A DNA stretch of 57,981 nucleotides. Origin: CAZBDU01 sp964490725. Its GTDB lineage: Bacteria > Spirochaetota > Spirochaetia > SZUA-6 > DRHE01. The DNA lies in contig CAZBDU010000029.1 in NCBI GenBank assembly GCA_964490725.1, forward strand, positions 1 through 57,981. Reading direction: 5' to 3'. Shown here piece after piece: positions 7,524 to 14,496 of this stretch. Below the pieces are notes generated by a model, which made no database searches, was not told the DNA's origin, and worked only from the letters and a program-made list of their open reading frames with translations. Numbering within the stretch: the first letter of the stretch is position 1; each line of letters starts with the position of its first letter. Made by a program: the position numbers and the translations under genes.

Positions 7524-7949
7524 ATGGCATATCACAGCGGACGGCGCCGTCGAGACGGACGGCGCAGGCCCAGACGGCGCAGCGCGGAACCGCAGGCGCC
7601 TCAGGAAGGAATGCCCCCTTTCGGGGGCGACGGGCAGGAGTCCGGGGAGCTTCCGGAGTGCCCGGTGTGCCTGAAACCCGTTCGGGAGCTGAACACGGCT
7701 ATCGCCCACCGGGAGACGGGCAAGGCCGCTCACTTTGACTGCGTCCTGCGGCTGCTGCGCGAGGAACGCAAGCCCTCTCAGAACGAGAGAATCTGCTACC
7801 TGGGCAAGGGGAGCTTCGGGGTGGTCGAGATGCGGTCCGGCGGGCGGCCCATGCCCTTCTTCATCCGCGAGCGCATCCAGTACGAGCAGGCCGAGCCCGA
7901 CTGGCGCACCAGGCCGGCCCCGCGCCTGCTGGCCGCGCTGGGGCGTTGA
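7524..7949 (+). CDS. Putative zinc-binding basic protein, unknown
   Basis: The 141 residues begin with an Arg-rich tail (SGRRRRDGRRRPRRR), continue through a Pro/Gly linker, and then show a compact domain with CPVC (~residues 50-53) and AHFDCV (~71-76), a plausible CxxC...HxxC zinc site. The domain ends with GKGSFGVVEM and IRERIQYEQ. The basic tail suggests nucleic-acid or ribosome contact, which is inference. It starts at ATG 7524 with GAGGA ~10 nt upstream and is probably the last gene of the ffh transcription unit. Confidence 0.75.
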   Translation: MAYHSGRRRRDGRRRPRRRSAEPQAPQEGMPPFGGDGQESGELPECPVCLKPVRELNTAIAHRETGKAAHFDCVLRLLREERKPSQNERICYLGKGSFGVVEMRSGGRPMPFFIRERIQYEQAEPDWRTRPAPRLLAALGR

Positions 7950-7980
7950 GATGCGGGGGATCGCCCCGGCTCTCATCTCA
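7947..7980 (+). terminator. Possible hairpin terminator without U-tract
   Basis: A 7-bp outer stem (TGAGATG at 7947-7953 with CATCTCA at 7974-7980) encloses a CGGGG/CCCCG inner stem. It starts at the stop codon of the preceding gene. No T-run follows closely. Confidence 0.35.
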
Positions 7981-8021
7981 CATCTCACGCCTTTCCAGGG
8001 GGCCTTGAGTCCTTTTTTCGC

Positions 8022-8050
8022 TTTCAAAAACCTCACTCTGATGGTATGAT
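8022..8050 (+). promoter_or_regulatory. Promoter of the PadR gene
   Basis: TATGAT at 8045-8050 is preceded at 17 bp by a weak -35, TTTCAA (8022-8027). The predicted +1 near 8057 gives a ~23-nt leader to ATG 8080. This also argues against the in-frame TTG at 8050, which would lie upstream of +1. Confidence 0.5.
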
Positions 8051-8079
8051 TGGACCAGGTCGACTGCGGAGCACTGCCG

Positions 8080-8601
8080 ATGTCATTGAAATTCGCGTTA
8101 CTGGGTCTGCTGGCGGAGAGTCCCAAATACGGCTACGAGATCAAGCAGAAGTTCGAGGGAGCGCTGGGAAACGTCTGGTCTGTCTCCTACGGGCAGCTCT
8201 ATCCCACGCTGCGGCGGCTGTCCGAGCTGGGGTGGGTGACCAAGGAGACGGCTCCCGGAAAGAAGGCGGCGGAGAAGAACATCTACTCCATCACCCCCGG
8301 GGGCCAGAAGAAGCTCGACGAATGGCTGCTGAAGCCCCTGCGCACCAGCTACAAAGTGAAAGACGAGTTCACCCTGAAGTTTCTGTTCTTCAGCAAGCTG
8401 CCGAAAGACAAAGTGCTGGACTATCTGAAGGCTCAGCAGAAGCGAACGATCATGCAGAAAGAGAACTTCCAGCGGACCCTGGTATCGATCCGCGACGAGA
8501 TCGATTTCTTCCTCCAGGCGATTATCCGCAAGGGGGTGATCCACCTGGAGGCGGAGAACCAGTGGCTGGAAGAAGTGATCAACGATCTCGAGGCATCCTG
8601 A
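8080..8601 (+). CDS. PadR-family transcriptional regulator
   Basis: A 173-residue PadR/AphA-like regulator. The winged-helix domain reads FALLGLLAESPKYGYEIKQ, then VSYGQLYPTLRRLSELGWV and YSITPGGQKKLDEWL (residues 1-95). A helical dimerisation domain follows (ENFQRTLVSIRDEIDFFL). Family members usually repress genes for stress or efflux and often their own operon; no target is obvious here. ATG 8080 is preferred over an upstream TTG because family proteins begin at this point and GGAG lies upstream. No transporter gene, the usual partner, lies next to it. Confidence 0.9.
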   Translation: MSLKFALLGLLAESPKYGYEIKQKFEGALGNVWSVSYGQLYPTLRRLSELGWVTKETAPGKKAAEKNIYSITPGGQKKLDEWLLKPLRTSYKVKDEFTLKFLFFSKLPKDKVLDYLKAQQKRTIMQKENFQRTLVSIRDEIDFFLQAIIRKGVIHLEAENQWLEEVINDLEAS

Positions 8602-8610
8602 GCCCGGCGC

Positions 8611-8643
8611 AAAAAAAGGTCCACCCCGGGGTGGACCTTGCGC
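8611..8643 (-). terminator. Rho-independent terminator of the minus-strand HEAT-repeat gene
   Basis: A perfect 24-nt palindrome (8616-8639, AAGGTCCACCCC with its complement) is followed on the minus strand by seven Ts. It lies 20 nt past the stop of the minus-strand gene and may also slow plus-strand readthrough from padR. Confidence 0.9.
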
Positions 8644-8662
8644 TTTCCAGCTCCGGTCTGTC

Positions 8663-9358
8663 CTACTGATACTTCTTCATCTCGTCCAGGGTCTGGAGCG
8701 CCTTGCGGCGCACCGTCTTGATGTAGTTGCCCTGGGCGATGCGCACCAGGGCGCGGTAGGCCTCCGGGTCCCGAATGCCGCTGTTCTTGGCGGCGATCTT
8801 CTCCAGGGACAGGCAGATGGCGTAGGCCAGGTTGTTGTCCGGCTGCACCGGGTCCTCCTGTTCCAGGGTGAATAGAAGGGCCCGGACCACGTCGTTGGAA
8901 TCGTTGATGCCGATCGTGCCCAGCGCGTAGGCGGCCTCGGCCTTGACCATGGGCTCCTGATCGCGAACCAGCATCGTCAGCAGAGCCTTCTTGGCGCCCT
9001 CTCCGCCCAGGCGCCCGAGCAGGTTGGCGCTCCTGCGCCGCACCTCGGGAAAGTAGTTGACCAGGCGGTTTGCCTCGCGGACCCGGCGCGCCGTGCCCTC
9101 CATGCCCAGGTACTCCAGGACGAACATGACCTTGTCCGGTTCGCTGACGCTGCCCTGGTCGATCATCGTCTCCAGCTCGTCCAGGACGTTCATCTTCATC
9201 TCCCGGTCCCCGGAGAACGCCTTCTCGCTCAATATCTGAAACTCGATGTCCCGAAGGTAGAGCTCCTCTACGGTGAGCTCCTTCTCCCGATCCTGAGCCC
9301 CGGCGATGAATGCCGCCAGCACCAGCAGCACCACCAAGAACGCCGTCTTGCCCTTCAT
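8663..9358 (-). CDS. Exported HEAT-repeat protein
   Basis: A 231-residue protein with an N-terminal signal peptide (MKGKTAFLVVLLVLAAFIAGAQ) and a mature part of helical HEAT-type repeats: RRRSANLLGRLGGEGAKKAL, VKAEAAYALGTIGIND and VRRKALQTLDEMKKY are repeat cores. It is probably a periplasmic scaffold or adaptor. The start at 9358 is chosen because it opens the signal peptide and has GGAG eight bases upstream. The gene lies immediately downstream of the lipoprotein gene (21-nt gap) and probably shares its transcript. A strong terminator follows. Confidence 0.8.
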   Translation of the reverse strand: MKGKTAFLVVLLVLAAFIAGAQDREKELTVEELYLRDIEFQILSEKAFSGDREMKMNVLDELETMIDQGSVSEPDKVMFVLEYLGMEGTARRVREANRLVNYFPEVRRRSANLLGRLGGEGAKKALLTMLVRDQEPMVKAEAAYALGTIGINDSNDVVRALLFTLEQEDPVQPDNNLAYAICLSLEKIAAKNSGIRDPEAYRALVRIAQGNYIKTVRRKALQTLDEMKKYQ

Positions 9359-9379
9359 AGCACACTCCAACTCAAAGGT

Positions 9380-9946
9380 TTACCACAGTCCTATCTTCCA
9401 CTGGCCGTCCACGCGCACCAACAGGTAGAGCAGGACCCGGCGATCGCGGATGACCGAGATGGCCTTGACGTGGTTCTCGTCGATGAACTCGATGTCATCC
9501 AGCTTGGCCTGGTTCCGGCTCGGTACCACTACCTGATAAAAGTAGTCCTTCAGGTCCCGCAAAACAACGTTGTTCTTTTTTAATACCGCCTTCTCGGACT
9601 GTTCCTTGAGGAACTGGCGATCGCCGGTGTGCGCGATGTACTGATCCGAGAGGTAGGTGAGCCAGGTGTCATAGTCCTCGCGCCGGATGATGGCGCTGAG
9701 GTTCTGGATGAAGTCCTCGATCTCCTGGAACGTCCTGGCGTAGACTTCCCGTGTCACCACGAACTCCGCAGCCTCCGGGCCGGTTTCCTCCGGCGCAGGC
9801 TGGGCGGGCTGCTTCTCCCCGGCGGCCTCCTCAGCGGGCTGCTCCGTGCTCTCCGGCGGCTGCGCCGACGGAGGCGAGCCCGCGCAGCCGACGAAGGCGA
9901 GCACGGCGAGAGAGAGAAGCGGAAAGAGCCAGCCTCTGTCCTGCAC
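9380..9946 (-). CDS. Lipoprotein with SnoaL/NTF2-like C-terminal domain (tentative)
   Basis: The 188 residues begin with a lipoprotein signal (LLSLAVLAFVGC, lipobox Cys ~21). A Pro/Glu/Ala-rich tether follows, then a ~120-residue domain: FQEIEDFIQNLSAIIRREDY, WLTYLSDQYI, VKAISVIRDRRVLLYLLV, and the ending VDGQWKIGLW. The pattern of helices and a curved sheet ending in 'DGQWKI' resembles NTF2/SnoaL-like proteins; this is inference. It starts at GTG 9946, which coincides exactly with the predicted +1 of its promoter, so no ribosome-binding site exists. Divergent from coaD. Confidence 0.75.
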   Translation of the reverse strand: MQDRGWLFPLLSLAVLAFVGCAGSPPSAQPPESTEQPAEEAAGEKQPAQPAPEETGPEAAEFVVTREVYARTFQEIEDFIQNLSAIIRREDYDTWLTYLSDQYIAHTGDRQFLKEQSEKAVLKKNNVVLRDLKDYFYQVVVPSRNQAKLDDIEFIDENHVKAISVIRDRRVLLYLLVRVDGQWKIGLW

Positions 9947-9952
9947 GGACCT

Positions 9953-9981
9953 ATTCTATCCACAGCCCCTTCTTTTGTCAA
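9953..9981 (-). promoter_or_regulatory. Leaderless promoter of the lipoprotein gene
   Basis: On the minus strand, TTGACA (9981-9976), a 17-bp spacer and TAGAAT (9958-9953). The predicted +1 is 9946, the G of the GTG start codon. Confidence 0.75.
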
Positions 9982-9989
9982 AACGTTTT
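9980..9989. promoter_or_regulatory. AAAACGTTTT palindrome between divergent promoters
   Basis: A 10-bp perfect palindrome lies between the two outward-facing -35 boxes, overlapping the end of the minus-strand one. It could be an operator, or simply an AT-rich spacer. Confidence 0.35.
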
Positions 9990-9996
9990 CTAATTA

Positions 9997-10026
9997 TTGA
10001 CGCTGCCGGGCTTTGTGGGCTACATT
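9997..10026 (+). promoter_or_regulatory. Leaderless promoter of coaD
   Basis: TTGACG (9997-10002), an 18-bp spacer and TACATT (10021-10026). The predicted +1 is 10033, the A of the coaD ATG. An in-frame TTG at 9997 is the -35 box itself and cannot be the start. Confidence 0.75.
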
Positions 10027-10032
10027 GGTTCA

Positions 10033-10524
10033 ATGCAGAGGGTGATATTCCCGGGGTCCTTCGACCCCCCCACCAACGGCCACGTGGACGTCATGAAGCG
10101 GGCCGCGGGGATCTTCGATCAGATCGAGGTGGTGATAGCGGCCAATCCACGCAAGAAGTACTTCTTCTCCGCCGAGGAGCGGCTGGGGATGATGAGCGAG
10201 CTCGTGGCGGCCCTCTCCAACGTCCAGGTGACCATCTGGCGCGGTCTGATCGTGGATTTCGCGAAGAAGATCGGGGCCAGGATCATTCTGCGGGGCGTGC
10301 GGGCGCTGGCGGACTTCGACTACGAGTTCGAGCTCTCAATGATGAACCGGGCGCTCAACCCGAGCATCGAAACCATCTTCATCCCCACGGACCAGAAGTA
10401 CTTCGTGCTGCGCTCCTCCGGCATCAAGGAAGTGGCCATGTTCGGGGGGGACATCTCCGACATGGTTCCTCCGGTGGTGGAACGGGCCGTCCTGGCCAAG
10501 GTCAAGTCGCTGAAACCGGCCTGA
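10033..10524 (+). CDS. coaD: Phosphopantetheine adenylyltransferase CoaD
   Basis: CoaD transfers AMP from ATP to 4'-phosphopantetheine, the penultimate step of coenzyme A synthesis. The 163 residues show the nucleotidyltransferase motif FDPPTNGHVDVMKRA near the N terminus, then RGVRALADFDYEFEL, and the C-terminal LRSSGIKEVAMFGGD corresponding to the family's ISSSxIRE segment. Length is typical. The ATG at 10033 begins the conserved MQRVIFPGSFDPP; longer in-frame starts would lie within the promoter. The acyl-carrier protein gene, which depends on phosphopantetheine from CoA, lies two genes downstream. Confidence 0.96.
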   Translation: MQRVIFPGSFDPPTNGHVDVMKRAAGIFDQIEVVIAANPRKKYFFSAEERLGMMSELVAALSNVQVTIWRGLIVDFAKKIGARIILRGVRALADFDYEFELSMMNRALNPSIETIFIPTDQKYFVLRSSGIKEVAMFGGDISDMVPPVVERAVLAKVKSLKPA

Positions 10525-10560
10525 GGCGGCACCGGGAGAGCTCGAGCAAGCCCGGGTGGG

Positions 10561-10589
10561 TTGACATCCACAGGGCAATGCGGTATTTT
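10561..10589 (+). promoter_or_regulatory. Promoter of rpmF-acpP
   Basis: A perfect TTGACA (10561-10566), 17-bp spacer, TATTTT (10584-10589). The predicted +1 near 10596 leaves a ~26-nt leader with AGGATAAGGG before rpmF. Confidence 0.75.
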
Positions 10590-10621
10590 TCACTAACTTT
10601 CACGGGATACAGGATAAGGGT

Positions 10622-10813
10622 ATGGCGGTACCTAAGGGAAAGATATCGAAGGCGCGAACCAGGCGCAGGCGGTCGATCAACATGCGGCTGCGACGCGTTC
10701 CGAGCCTCGTCGAATGCGGCAACTGTGGAAACCGGGTGCTACTCCATAGAGTCTGCCCCAAGTGCGGGTTCTATCGGGGAAAACAAATCATCAAGCCCGA
10801 GGAGTTGGGTTAA
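10622..10813 (+). CDS. rpmF: 50S ribosomal protein bL32, zinc-binding form
   Basis: A 63-residue bL32 starts MAVPKGKISKARTRRRRS. It has the four-Cys zinc ribbon (CGNCGN...CPKCGF, ~residues 32-48), the zinc-dependent 'C+' form. It has its own promoter and is followed 26 nt later by acpP, the classic rpmF-fatty-acid neighbourhood. Confidence 0.96.
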   Translation: MAVPKGKISKARTRRRRSINMRLRRVPSLVECGNCGNRVLLHRVCPKCGFYRGKQIIKPEELG

Positions 10814-10839
10814 CCTGGAAAACTAGGAGGAAGTAGGGG

Positions 10840-11082
10840 ATGGACGACCTTTTTGAGAAGATGAAGAAGCTCATCGCCGATCGTTTGGAGATCGAGGAGG
10901 ACAAGATCACGATGGACTCCTCGTTCCGTCAGGACCTGGGTGCCGACAGCCTGGACACCTACGAGCTGGTGTACGCCATCGAGGAAGAGCTGGGCATCAC
11001 GATCCCGGACGAGAAGGCCAACGAGTTCAACACCGTCCGCGACGCCCTTGAGTTCATCAAGGCCGAACTGGCCAAGAAATAG
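10840..11082 (+). CDS. acpP: Acyl carrier protein
   Basis: An 80-residue acidic acyl carrier protein. The phosphopantetheine attachment site is Ser37 in GADSLDTYEL. It carries growing acyl chains in type II fatty-acid synthesis. One small departure: the usual DSLD(T/S)VE(L/M) reads DSLDTYEL. It has a strong AGGAGGAAG and an ATG at 10840, and a bidirectional terminator follows before rnc. Confidence 0.96.
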   Translation: MDDLFEKMKKLIADRLEIEEDKITMDSSFRQDLGADSLDTYELVYAIEEELGITIPDEKANEFNTVRDALEFIKAELAKK

Positions 11083-11152
11083 GCCCGCTCCGCAAGGGGA
11101 GGTGGGGCGGCCCCTCCGGTCGCTTCCACCGTCTGCGGAGGCCGCAACCATG

Positions 11153-11179
11153 AAAAACCCGCCCACCGGCGGGTTTTTC
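11153..11179 (+). terminator. Rho-independent terminator after acpP
   Basis: AAAAACCCGCC-CACC-GGCGGGTTTTT, an 11-bp perfect stem with a 4-nt loop and T-run. The matching A-run makes it potentially bidirectional. Confidence 0.9.
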
Positions 11180-11211
11180 TGAAATCCGGCGGCACCGGAT
11201 CCGGCTGTCTC

Positions 11212-12000
11212 GTGAACATCTTCGGTAGAACGCTTCCTTTCCTCATGCCGCCGGTGAGCGCGGAGCGCAAGCGGGAGCTCCAGCTCTTTCAGAGCCAGGC
11301 GCAGGTGCGGTTCCGCAGCTACGAGCTGCTCAACCTGGCTTTCTCCCACCGCTCCTACGCCAATGAGAACCCCGACAGTGTCGACAACAACGAGAAGCTC
11401 GAGTTCTTCGGCGACTCGGTGCTTGGGCTGGTGGTCAGCGAGTATCTGATGCTGACTCTCCCCGACCGCAGCGAAGGGGACATGGCCAAGATCAAGAGCT
11501 TCGTGGTGAGCGAGGACAGCCTGGCGGAGATCGCCCGGCGCCTCAGGGTGGACAACTTCATCCTCATAGGCAGGGGTGAGGAGTACTCGGGGGGGCGGTC
11601 CAAGAAGGCGCTTCTGGCGGACGCCATGGAGGCGATCATCGGCGCCTACTACCTGGATTCCGGCTTTCGAGCCGTGCGGAGCTTCATCCGGCAGCTGCTC
11701 ATTCCGGAGATCAACAAGGTCCTCGAGGACCGGCACCGCAAGGACTACAAGACCCTTCTTCAAGAGCACGTTCAGAAGCGCTTCAAGACCTATCCCCGCT
11801 ACCGGGTGGTGCACCGCAAGGGTCCGGACCACAACAAGACCTTCTGGATCGAGGTGGCCATCAACAGGAAGGTCTACGGCCCCGGATCGGGGAAGAACAA
11901 GAAAGAAGCCGAGCAGAACGCCGCGGAGATCGCCTACCTGGCCATCACCGGGGAGGCGGGGGCTTCGGCGGGGAGTCAGCCGGAGCGCGGCCGGGGCTGA
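11212..12000 (+). CDS. rnc: Ribonuclease III
   Basis: RNase III cleaves double-stranded RNA, including rRNA precursors. The 262 residues show the signature NEKLEFFGDSVLGLVVSEYL (~residues 58-77), the second catalytic region ADAMEAIIGAYYLDSGF, and a C-terminal dsRNA-binding domain from YKTLLQEHVQ to KKEAEQNAAEIAYLAI. GTG 11212 has no good ribosome-binding site; ATG 11245 is an alternative that removes 11 residues without touching the domain. No promoter is evident between the acpP terminator and the start. Its 3' end overlaps the convergent CCA-adding gene by 56 nt. Confidence 0.95.
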   Translation: MNIFGRTLPFLMPPVSAERKRELQLFQSQAQVRFRSYELLNLAFSHRSYANENPDSVDNNEKLEFFGDSVLGLVVSEYLMLTLPDRSEGDMAKIKSFVVSEDSLAEIARRLRVDNFILIGRGEEYSGGRSKKALLADAMEAIIGAYYLDSGFRAVRSFIRQLLIPEINKVLEDRHRKDYKTLLQEHVQKRFKTYPRYRVVHRKGPDHNKTFWIEVAINRKVYGPGSGKNKKEAEQNAAEIAYLAITGEAGASAGSQPERGRG

Positions 12001-13342
12001 GGCGCTCCTCGTAGAAGCGCCGGGCTATCCTCAGCAGAGGCTCTTTCCGGTTCTGGTGCGGATCGGCCAGGACCGTTTCCATCAGCTCTTCCAGAACGCG
12101 ACCCACCTGCGGCCCGGGAGGGATGCCCAGGGCCTCCATCACGTCCCTCCCGCTGACGGCCAGGTCCTGGCGCGATAGAGCGCTGCGGGCGGCCAGGACG
12201 GCCTGGATGCGGTCCTCGAAGGCGATCAGGCCGGGTGAGATGTCGCGACTGCCGCAGCGGCCCACCTGGTCCGCCCTGCGCAGCGCCAGCAGAGCAGGGA
12301 TCTGTTCGCGGCCCACTCTGGCCACGAAGCGTCGCACCGCGGCATCGCTCCAATGCTCCTCGTAGTTGAACATGTGATGCCGGACCAGGTGGGTCACCGC
12401 GGCCACCACGGCGTTGGAGAACCGCAGGCGCCGCAGGATGCGTTCAGACATCTCTGCGGAGACCAGCTCGTGCCGGTGGAAGGTGAGCTCCCCCGGCCTG
12501 GGCTCCTGGCGGCAGGCGGGTTTGCCGATGTCGTGCAGAAGCGCTGCCAGACGGAGCGCCAGGTCGTTCCTGGGCGCGGCGTCGCAGCTCGCCAGGGAGT
12601 GCTCGAAGACGTCGAAGCAGTGCCGCTCCCGCTGCTCCACCCCAACACACTTGGAGAGCTCCGGCAGGACGAGCGCCAGCAGACCGCTGTCCTGCATCAA
12701 GCGGAAGCCCACCGACGGGGAGGCAGAGGCCAGCAGGCGGGAAAGCTCGTCCCGGATGCGCTCCGCCGACACCTTGCGCACGGTGTCCAGCTGGCGCCGG
12801 ATGCCCGCCAGGGTCTGGGGGTCGATGCGGAAGTCGAACTGCGCCGCGAACCGGCAGGCCCGGACCGGGCGCAGGCCATCCTCCTGGAAGCGCATGTCCG
12901 GATCGCCGATCGCCCGGATCACCCCCGCCTTCAGATCCTCGCGGCCCCTGTAGGGGTCCAGCAGGCGGGAGCCGATTAGGTCGTAGGCGATGGCGTTGAT
13001 CGTGAAGTCCCTGCGGCCCAGGTCCTCCTCGATGGAGGGGGTGAAGCGCACCGATTCGGGCCGCCGTCCGTCCCGGTATTCTTCCTCCACACGGAAGGTG
13101 GTTACCTCCAGCCTGTGGCCCTTGAAGAACACCGTGACCGTGCCGTGCTTGATTCCGGTGGGGATGACCCGGCGGTAGACGGCCATCACCTCCTCGGGCC
13201 GGGCGTCGGTGGCGATGTCGAAGTCTTCCGCCGGCAGCCCCAGCAGCATGTCGCGGATGGCCCCTCCCACCAGGTAACACTCGTGCCCGGCCGAGGCCAG
13301 GTGCGAGGCAAAGCTCTTCAAGACGCGGGGGATGGCGAGCAT
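11945..13342 (-). CDS. CCA tRNA nucleotidyltransferase / poly(A) polymerase family
   Basis: A class II nucleotidyltransferase, 465 residues. The active-site motif is LVGGAIRDMLLG...DFDIATDA (~residues 23-47), with RRDFTINAIAYD and LRPVRACRFAAQF following. An HD phosphohydrolase domain (LAALLHDIGKPAC, ~residues 268-280, with HRHELVSAE) is inserted C-terminally, as in bacterial CCA enzymes with HD. It adds CCA to tRNA 3' ends or A-tails to RNA; sequence alone does not separate cca from pcnB. The proline-rich extreme C terminus overlaps rnc on the other strand. Confidence 0.93.
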   Translation of the reverse strand: MLAIPRVLKSFASHLASAGHECYLVGGAIRDMLLGLPAEDFDIATDARPEEVMAVYRRVIPTGIKHGTVTVFFKGHRLEVTTFRVEEEYRDGRRPESVRFTPSIEEDLGRRDFTINAIAYDLIGSRLLDPYRGREDLKAGVIRAIGDPDMRFQEDGLRPVRACRFAAQFDFRIDPQTLAGIRRQLDTVRKVSAERIRDELSRLLASASPSVGFRLMQDSGLLALVLPELSKCVGVEQRERHCFDVFEHSLASCDAAPRNDLALRLAALLHDIGKPACRQEPRPGELTFHRHELVSAEMSERILRRLRFSNAVVAAVTHLVRHHMFNYEEHWSDAAVRRFVARVGREQIPALLALRRADQVGRCGSRDISPGLIAFEDRIQAVLAARSALSRQDLAVSGRDVMEALGIPPGPQVGRVLEELMETVLADPHQNRKEPLLRIARRFYEERLSPGRAPADSPPKPPPPR

Positions 13343-13343
13343 G

Positions 13344-13380
13344 TCGGCTCATGGTCAGCTGAAGGCCCGACGCCTGTCAA
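13344..13380 (-). promoter_or_regulatory. Possible promoter of the CCA-adding enzyme gene
   Basis: On the minus strand, TTGACA (13380-13375) is perfect, but the only -10 at 18 bp is GACCAT, which is poor. If used, +1 would lie 2 nt from the ATG. No Shine-Dalgarno sequence is seen. Confidence 0.35.
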
Positions 13381-13449
13381 GGCGGGGCGCTTGCCCTTGC
13401 TTGCCTGCCCCTTTCCCTTGCCGCCGCGAGGGAGGCGCCCCGGGGGGGC

Positions 13450-13480
13450 AAAAAAAGCCCCCCGGCCTGCGGGGGGCTTT
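13450..13480 (-). terminator. Rho-independent terminator of the flagellin gene
   Basis: AAAGCCCCCC pairs with GGGGGGCTTT around a 7-nt loop. On the minus strand the stem is followed by seven Ts, ending 17 nt past the flagellin stop. Confidence 0.9.
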
Positions 13481-13496
13481 CTCGTCGCCAGTCGCC

Positions 13497-14369
13497 TTAC
13501 CGCAGGAGCTGCAGCACGGTCTGCGGCTTGGTGTTCGCCTGAGCCAGCATGGCCGTGGAGGACTGCAGCAGGATCTGGTCTTTCACGAAGTGGACCATCT
13601 GGTTTGCCATGTCCGCATCCCGGATACGGCTCTCTGCTGCCTGCAGGTTCTCCGCGCCAATGGCCAGGCCGTTCATGGAGTACTCCAGCCGGTTCTGGTA
13701 AGCGCCCAGATCGGCGCGCTGCTTGTTGATCAGCTTCAAGGCCTCATCCACCATGCCGATGGCCATGTTGGCCCTGTCCGGAGAGGAGAGGGAGATGAAC
13801 GTGGCTGTGTGCGGCGGCCCGCTGGGGTTCTGCAGCCCCAGGCCCTGAGCGGTCATGGTGCCGATGTAGAGCCGCTCGCGCTGATCCATGTTCGCCCCGA
13901 TGTGCAGCCACATGCTGGCCGTCACCGCGTTCTCGCCCGTGAAGCGGGCGAAGCGTCCGGTCAGCAGGTTGAGGCCGTTGAACTGGGCGTGGGAGGCGAT
14001 GCGGTTGACCTCGTCGATCAGCTGCGAGACCTCCACCTGGATCTGCATGCGGTCCTCATCGGTGTAGATGCCGTTCGAGGCCTGCACCGCCAGCTCCCGC
14101 AGGCGCTGGAGAATGTCCTGGCTCTCCTGCAGGTACCCTTCCGCGGTCTGGATGAAGGAGATGCCGTCCTGGGCATTCTTCTCCGCTCTCTGCAGGCCGC
14201 GGATCTGCGAGCGCATCTTCTCGGACACGGCCAGCCCGGAGGCGTCGTCCCCGGCGCGGTTGATCCGCAGGCCCGAGGACAGCTTCTCCATGTCCTTGTC
14301 CAGGTGCCTGTTGTTCAGGCCTTCCTGGCGCTGGGCGAAGATGGCACTCATGTTGTGGTTGATGATCAT
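13497..14369 (-). CDS. flaB: Spirochaete core flagellin (FlaB type)
   Basis: This is the structural protein of the periplasmic flagellar filament core. The 290 residues have conserved N-terminal D0/D1 (MIINHNMSAIFAQRQ, MEKLSSGLRINRAGDDASG, DGISFIQTAEGYLQE) and C-terminal D1/D0 (NRLEYSMNGLAIGAENLQAAESRIRD, truncated here to its key pattern) joined by a short D2-less middle. SMWLHIGANMDQRERLYI is characteristic of spirochaetal FlaB. The start at 14369 has AAGGAGG at optimal distance. It is a single-gene unit with its own terminator. No other flagellar gene lies nearby, which is common for flaB. The SD region AAGGAGGAT contains GGA motifs that CsrA could bind; that is speculative. Confidence 0.95.
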   Translation of the reverse strand: MIINHNMSAIFAQRQEGLNNRHLDKDMEKLSSGLRINRAGDDASGLAVSEKMRSQIRGLQRAEKNAQDGISFIQTAEGYLQESQDILQRLRELAVQASNGIYTDEDRMQIQVEVSQLIDEVNRIASHAQFNGLNLLTGRFARFTGENAVTASMWLHIGANMDQRERLYIGTMTAQGLGLQNPSGPPHTATFISLSSPDRANMAIGMVDEALKLINKQRADLGAYQNRLEYSMNGLAIGAENLQAAESRIRDADMANQMVHFVKDQILLQSSTAMLAQANTKPQTVLQLLR

Positions 14370-14420
14370 TGAATCCTCCTTGACCATTTCTCCCGGACGT
14401 CCCTGTCCGGGGTGCCATTA

Positions 14421-14444
14421 CTATCGTCGGAAGGGGGGCAGCAA
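14421..14444 (-). promoter_or_regulatory. Weak sigma-28-like element upstream of flaB
   Basis: On the minus strand GACGATAG (14428-14421) matches 6 of 8 positions of the sigma-28 -10 GCCGATAA. No TAAA-type -35 is found at the right distance, so this is only a candidate. Confidence 0.25.
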
Positions 14445-14465
14445 AAGCAAAGCAGTTTTCTCGCG

Positions 14466-14493
14466 TTTACAAATCGGGCTGCTTCGGTATACA
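14466..14493 (+). promoter_or_regulatory. Leaderless promoter of thiN
   Basis: TTTACA (14466-14471), 16-bp spacer, TATACA (14488-14493). Predicted +1 is near 14500, between the two in-frame ATGs at 14497 and 14506. No leader is left for a TPP riboswitch. Confidence 0.65.
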
Positions 14494-14496
14494 GTC

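Noticed and set aside
8050..8079. Longer PadR start at TTG 8050
   Set aside because: It overlaps the -10 hexamer; the family's N terminus begins at ATG 8080.
9997..10032. Longer coaD start at TTG 9997
   Set aside because: Those bases are the -35 and -10 of the coaD promoter, and the conserved protein begins at ATG 10033.
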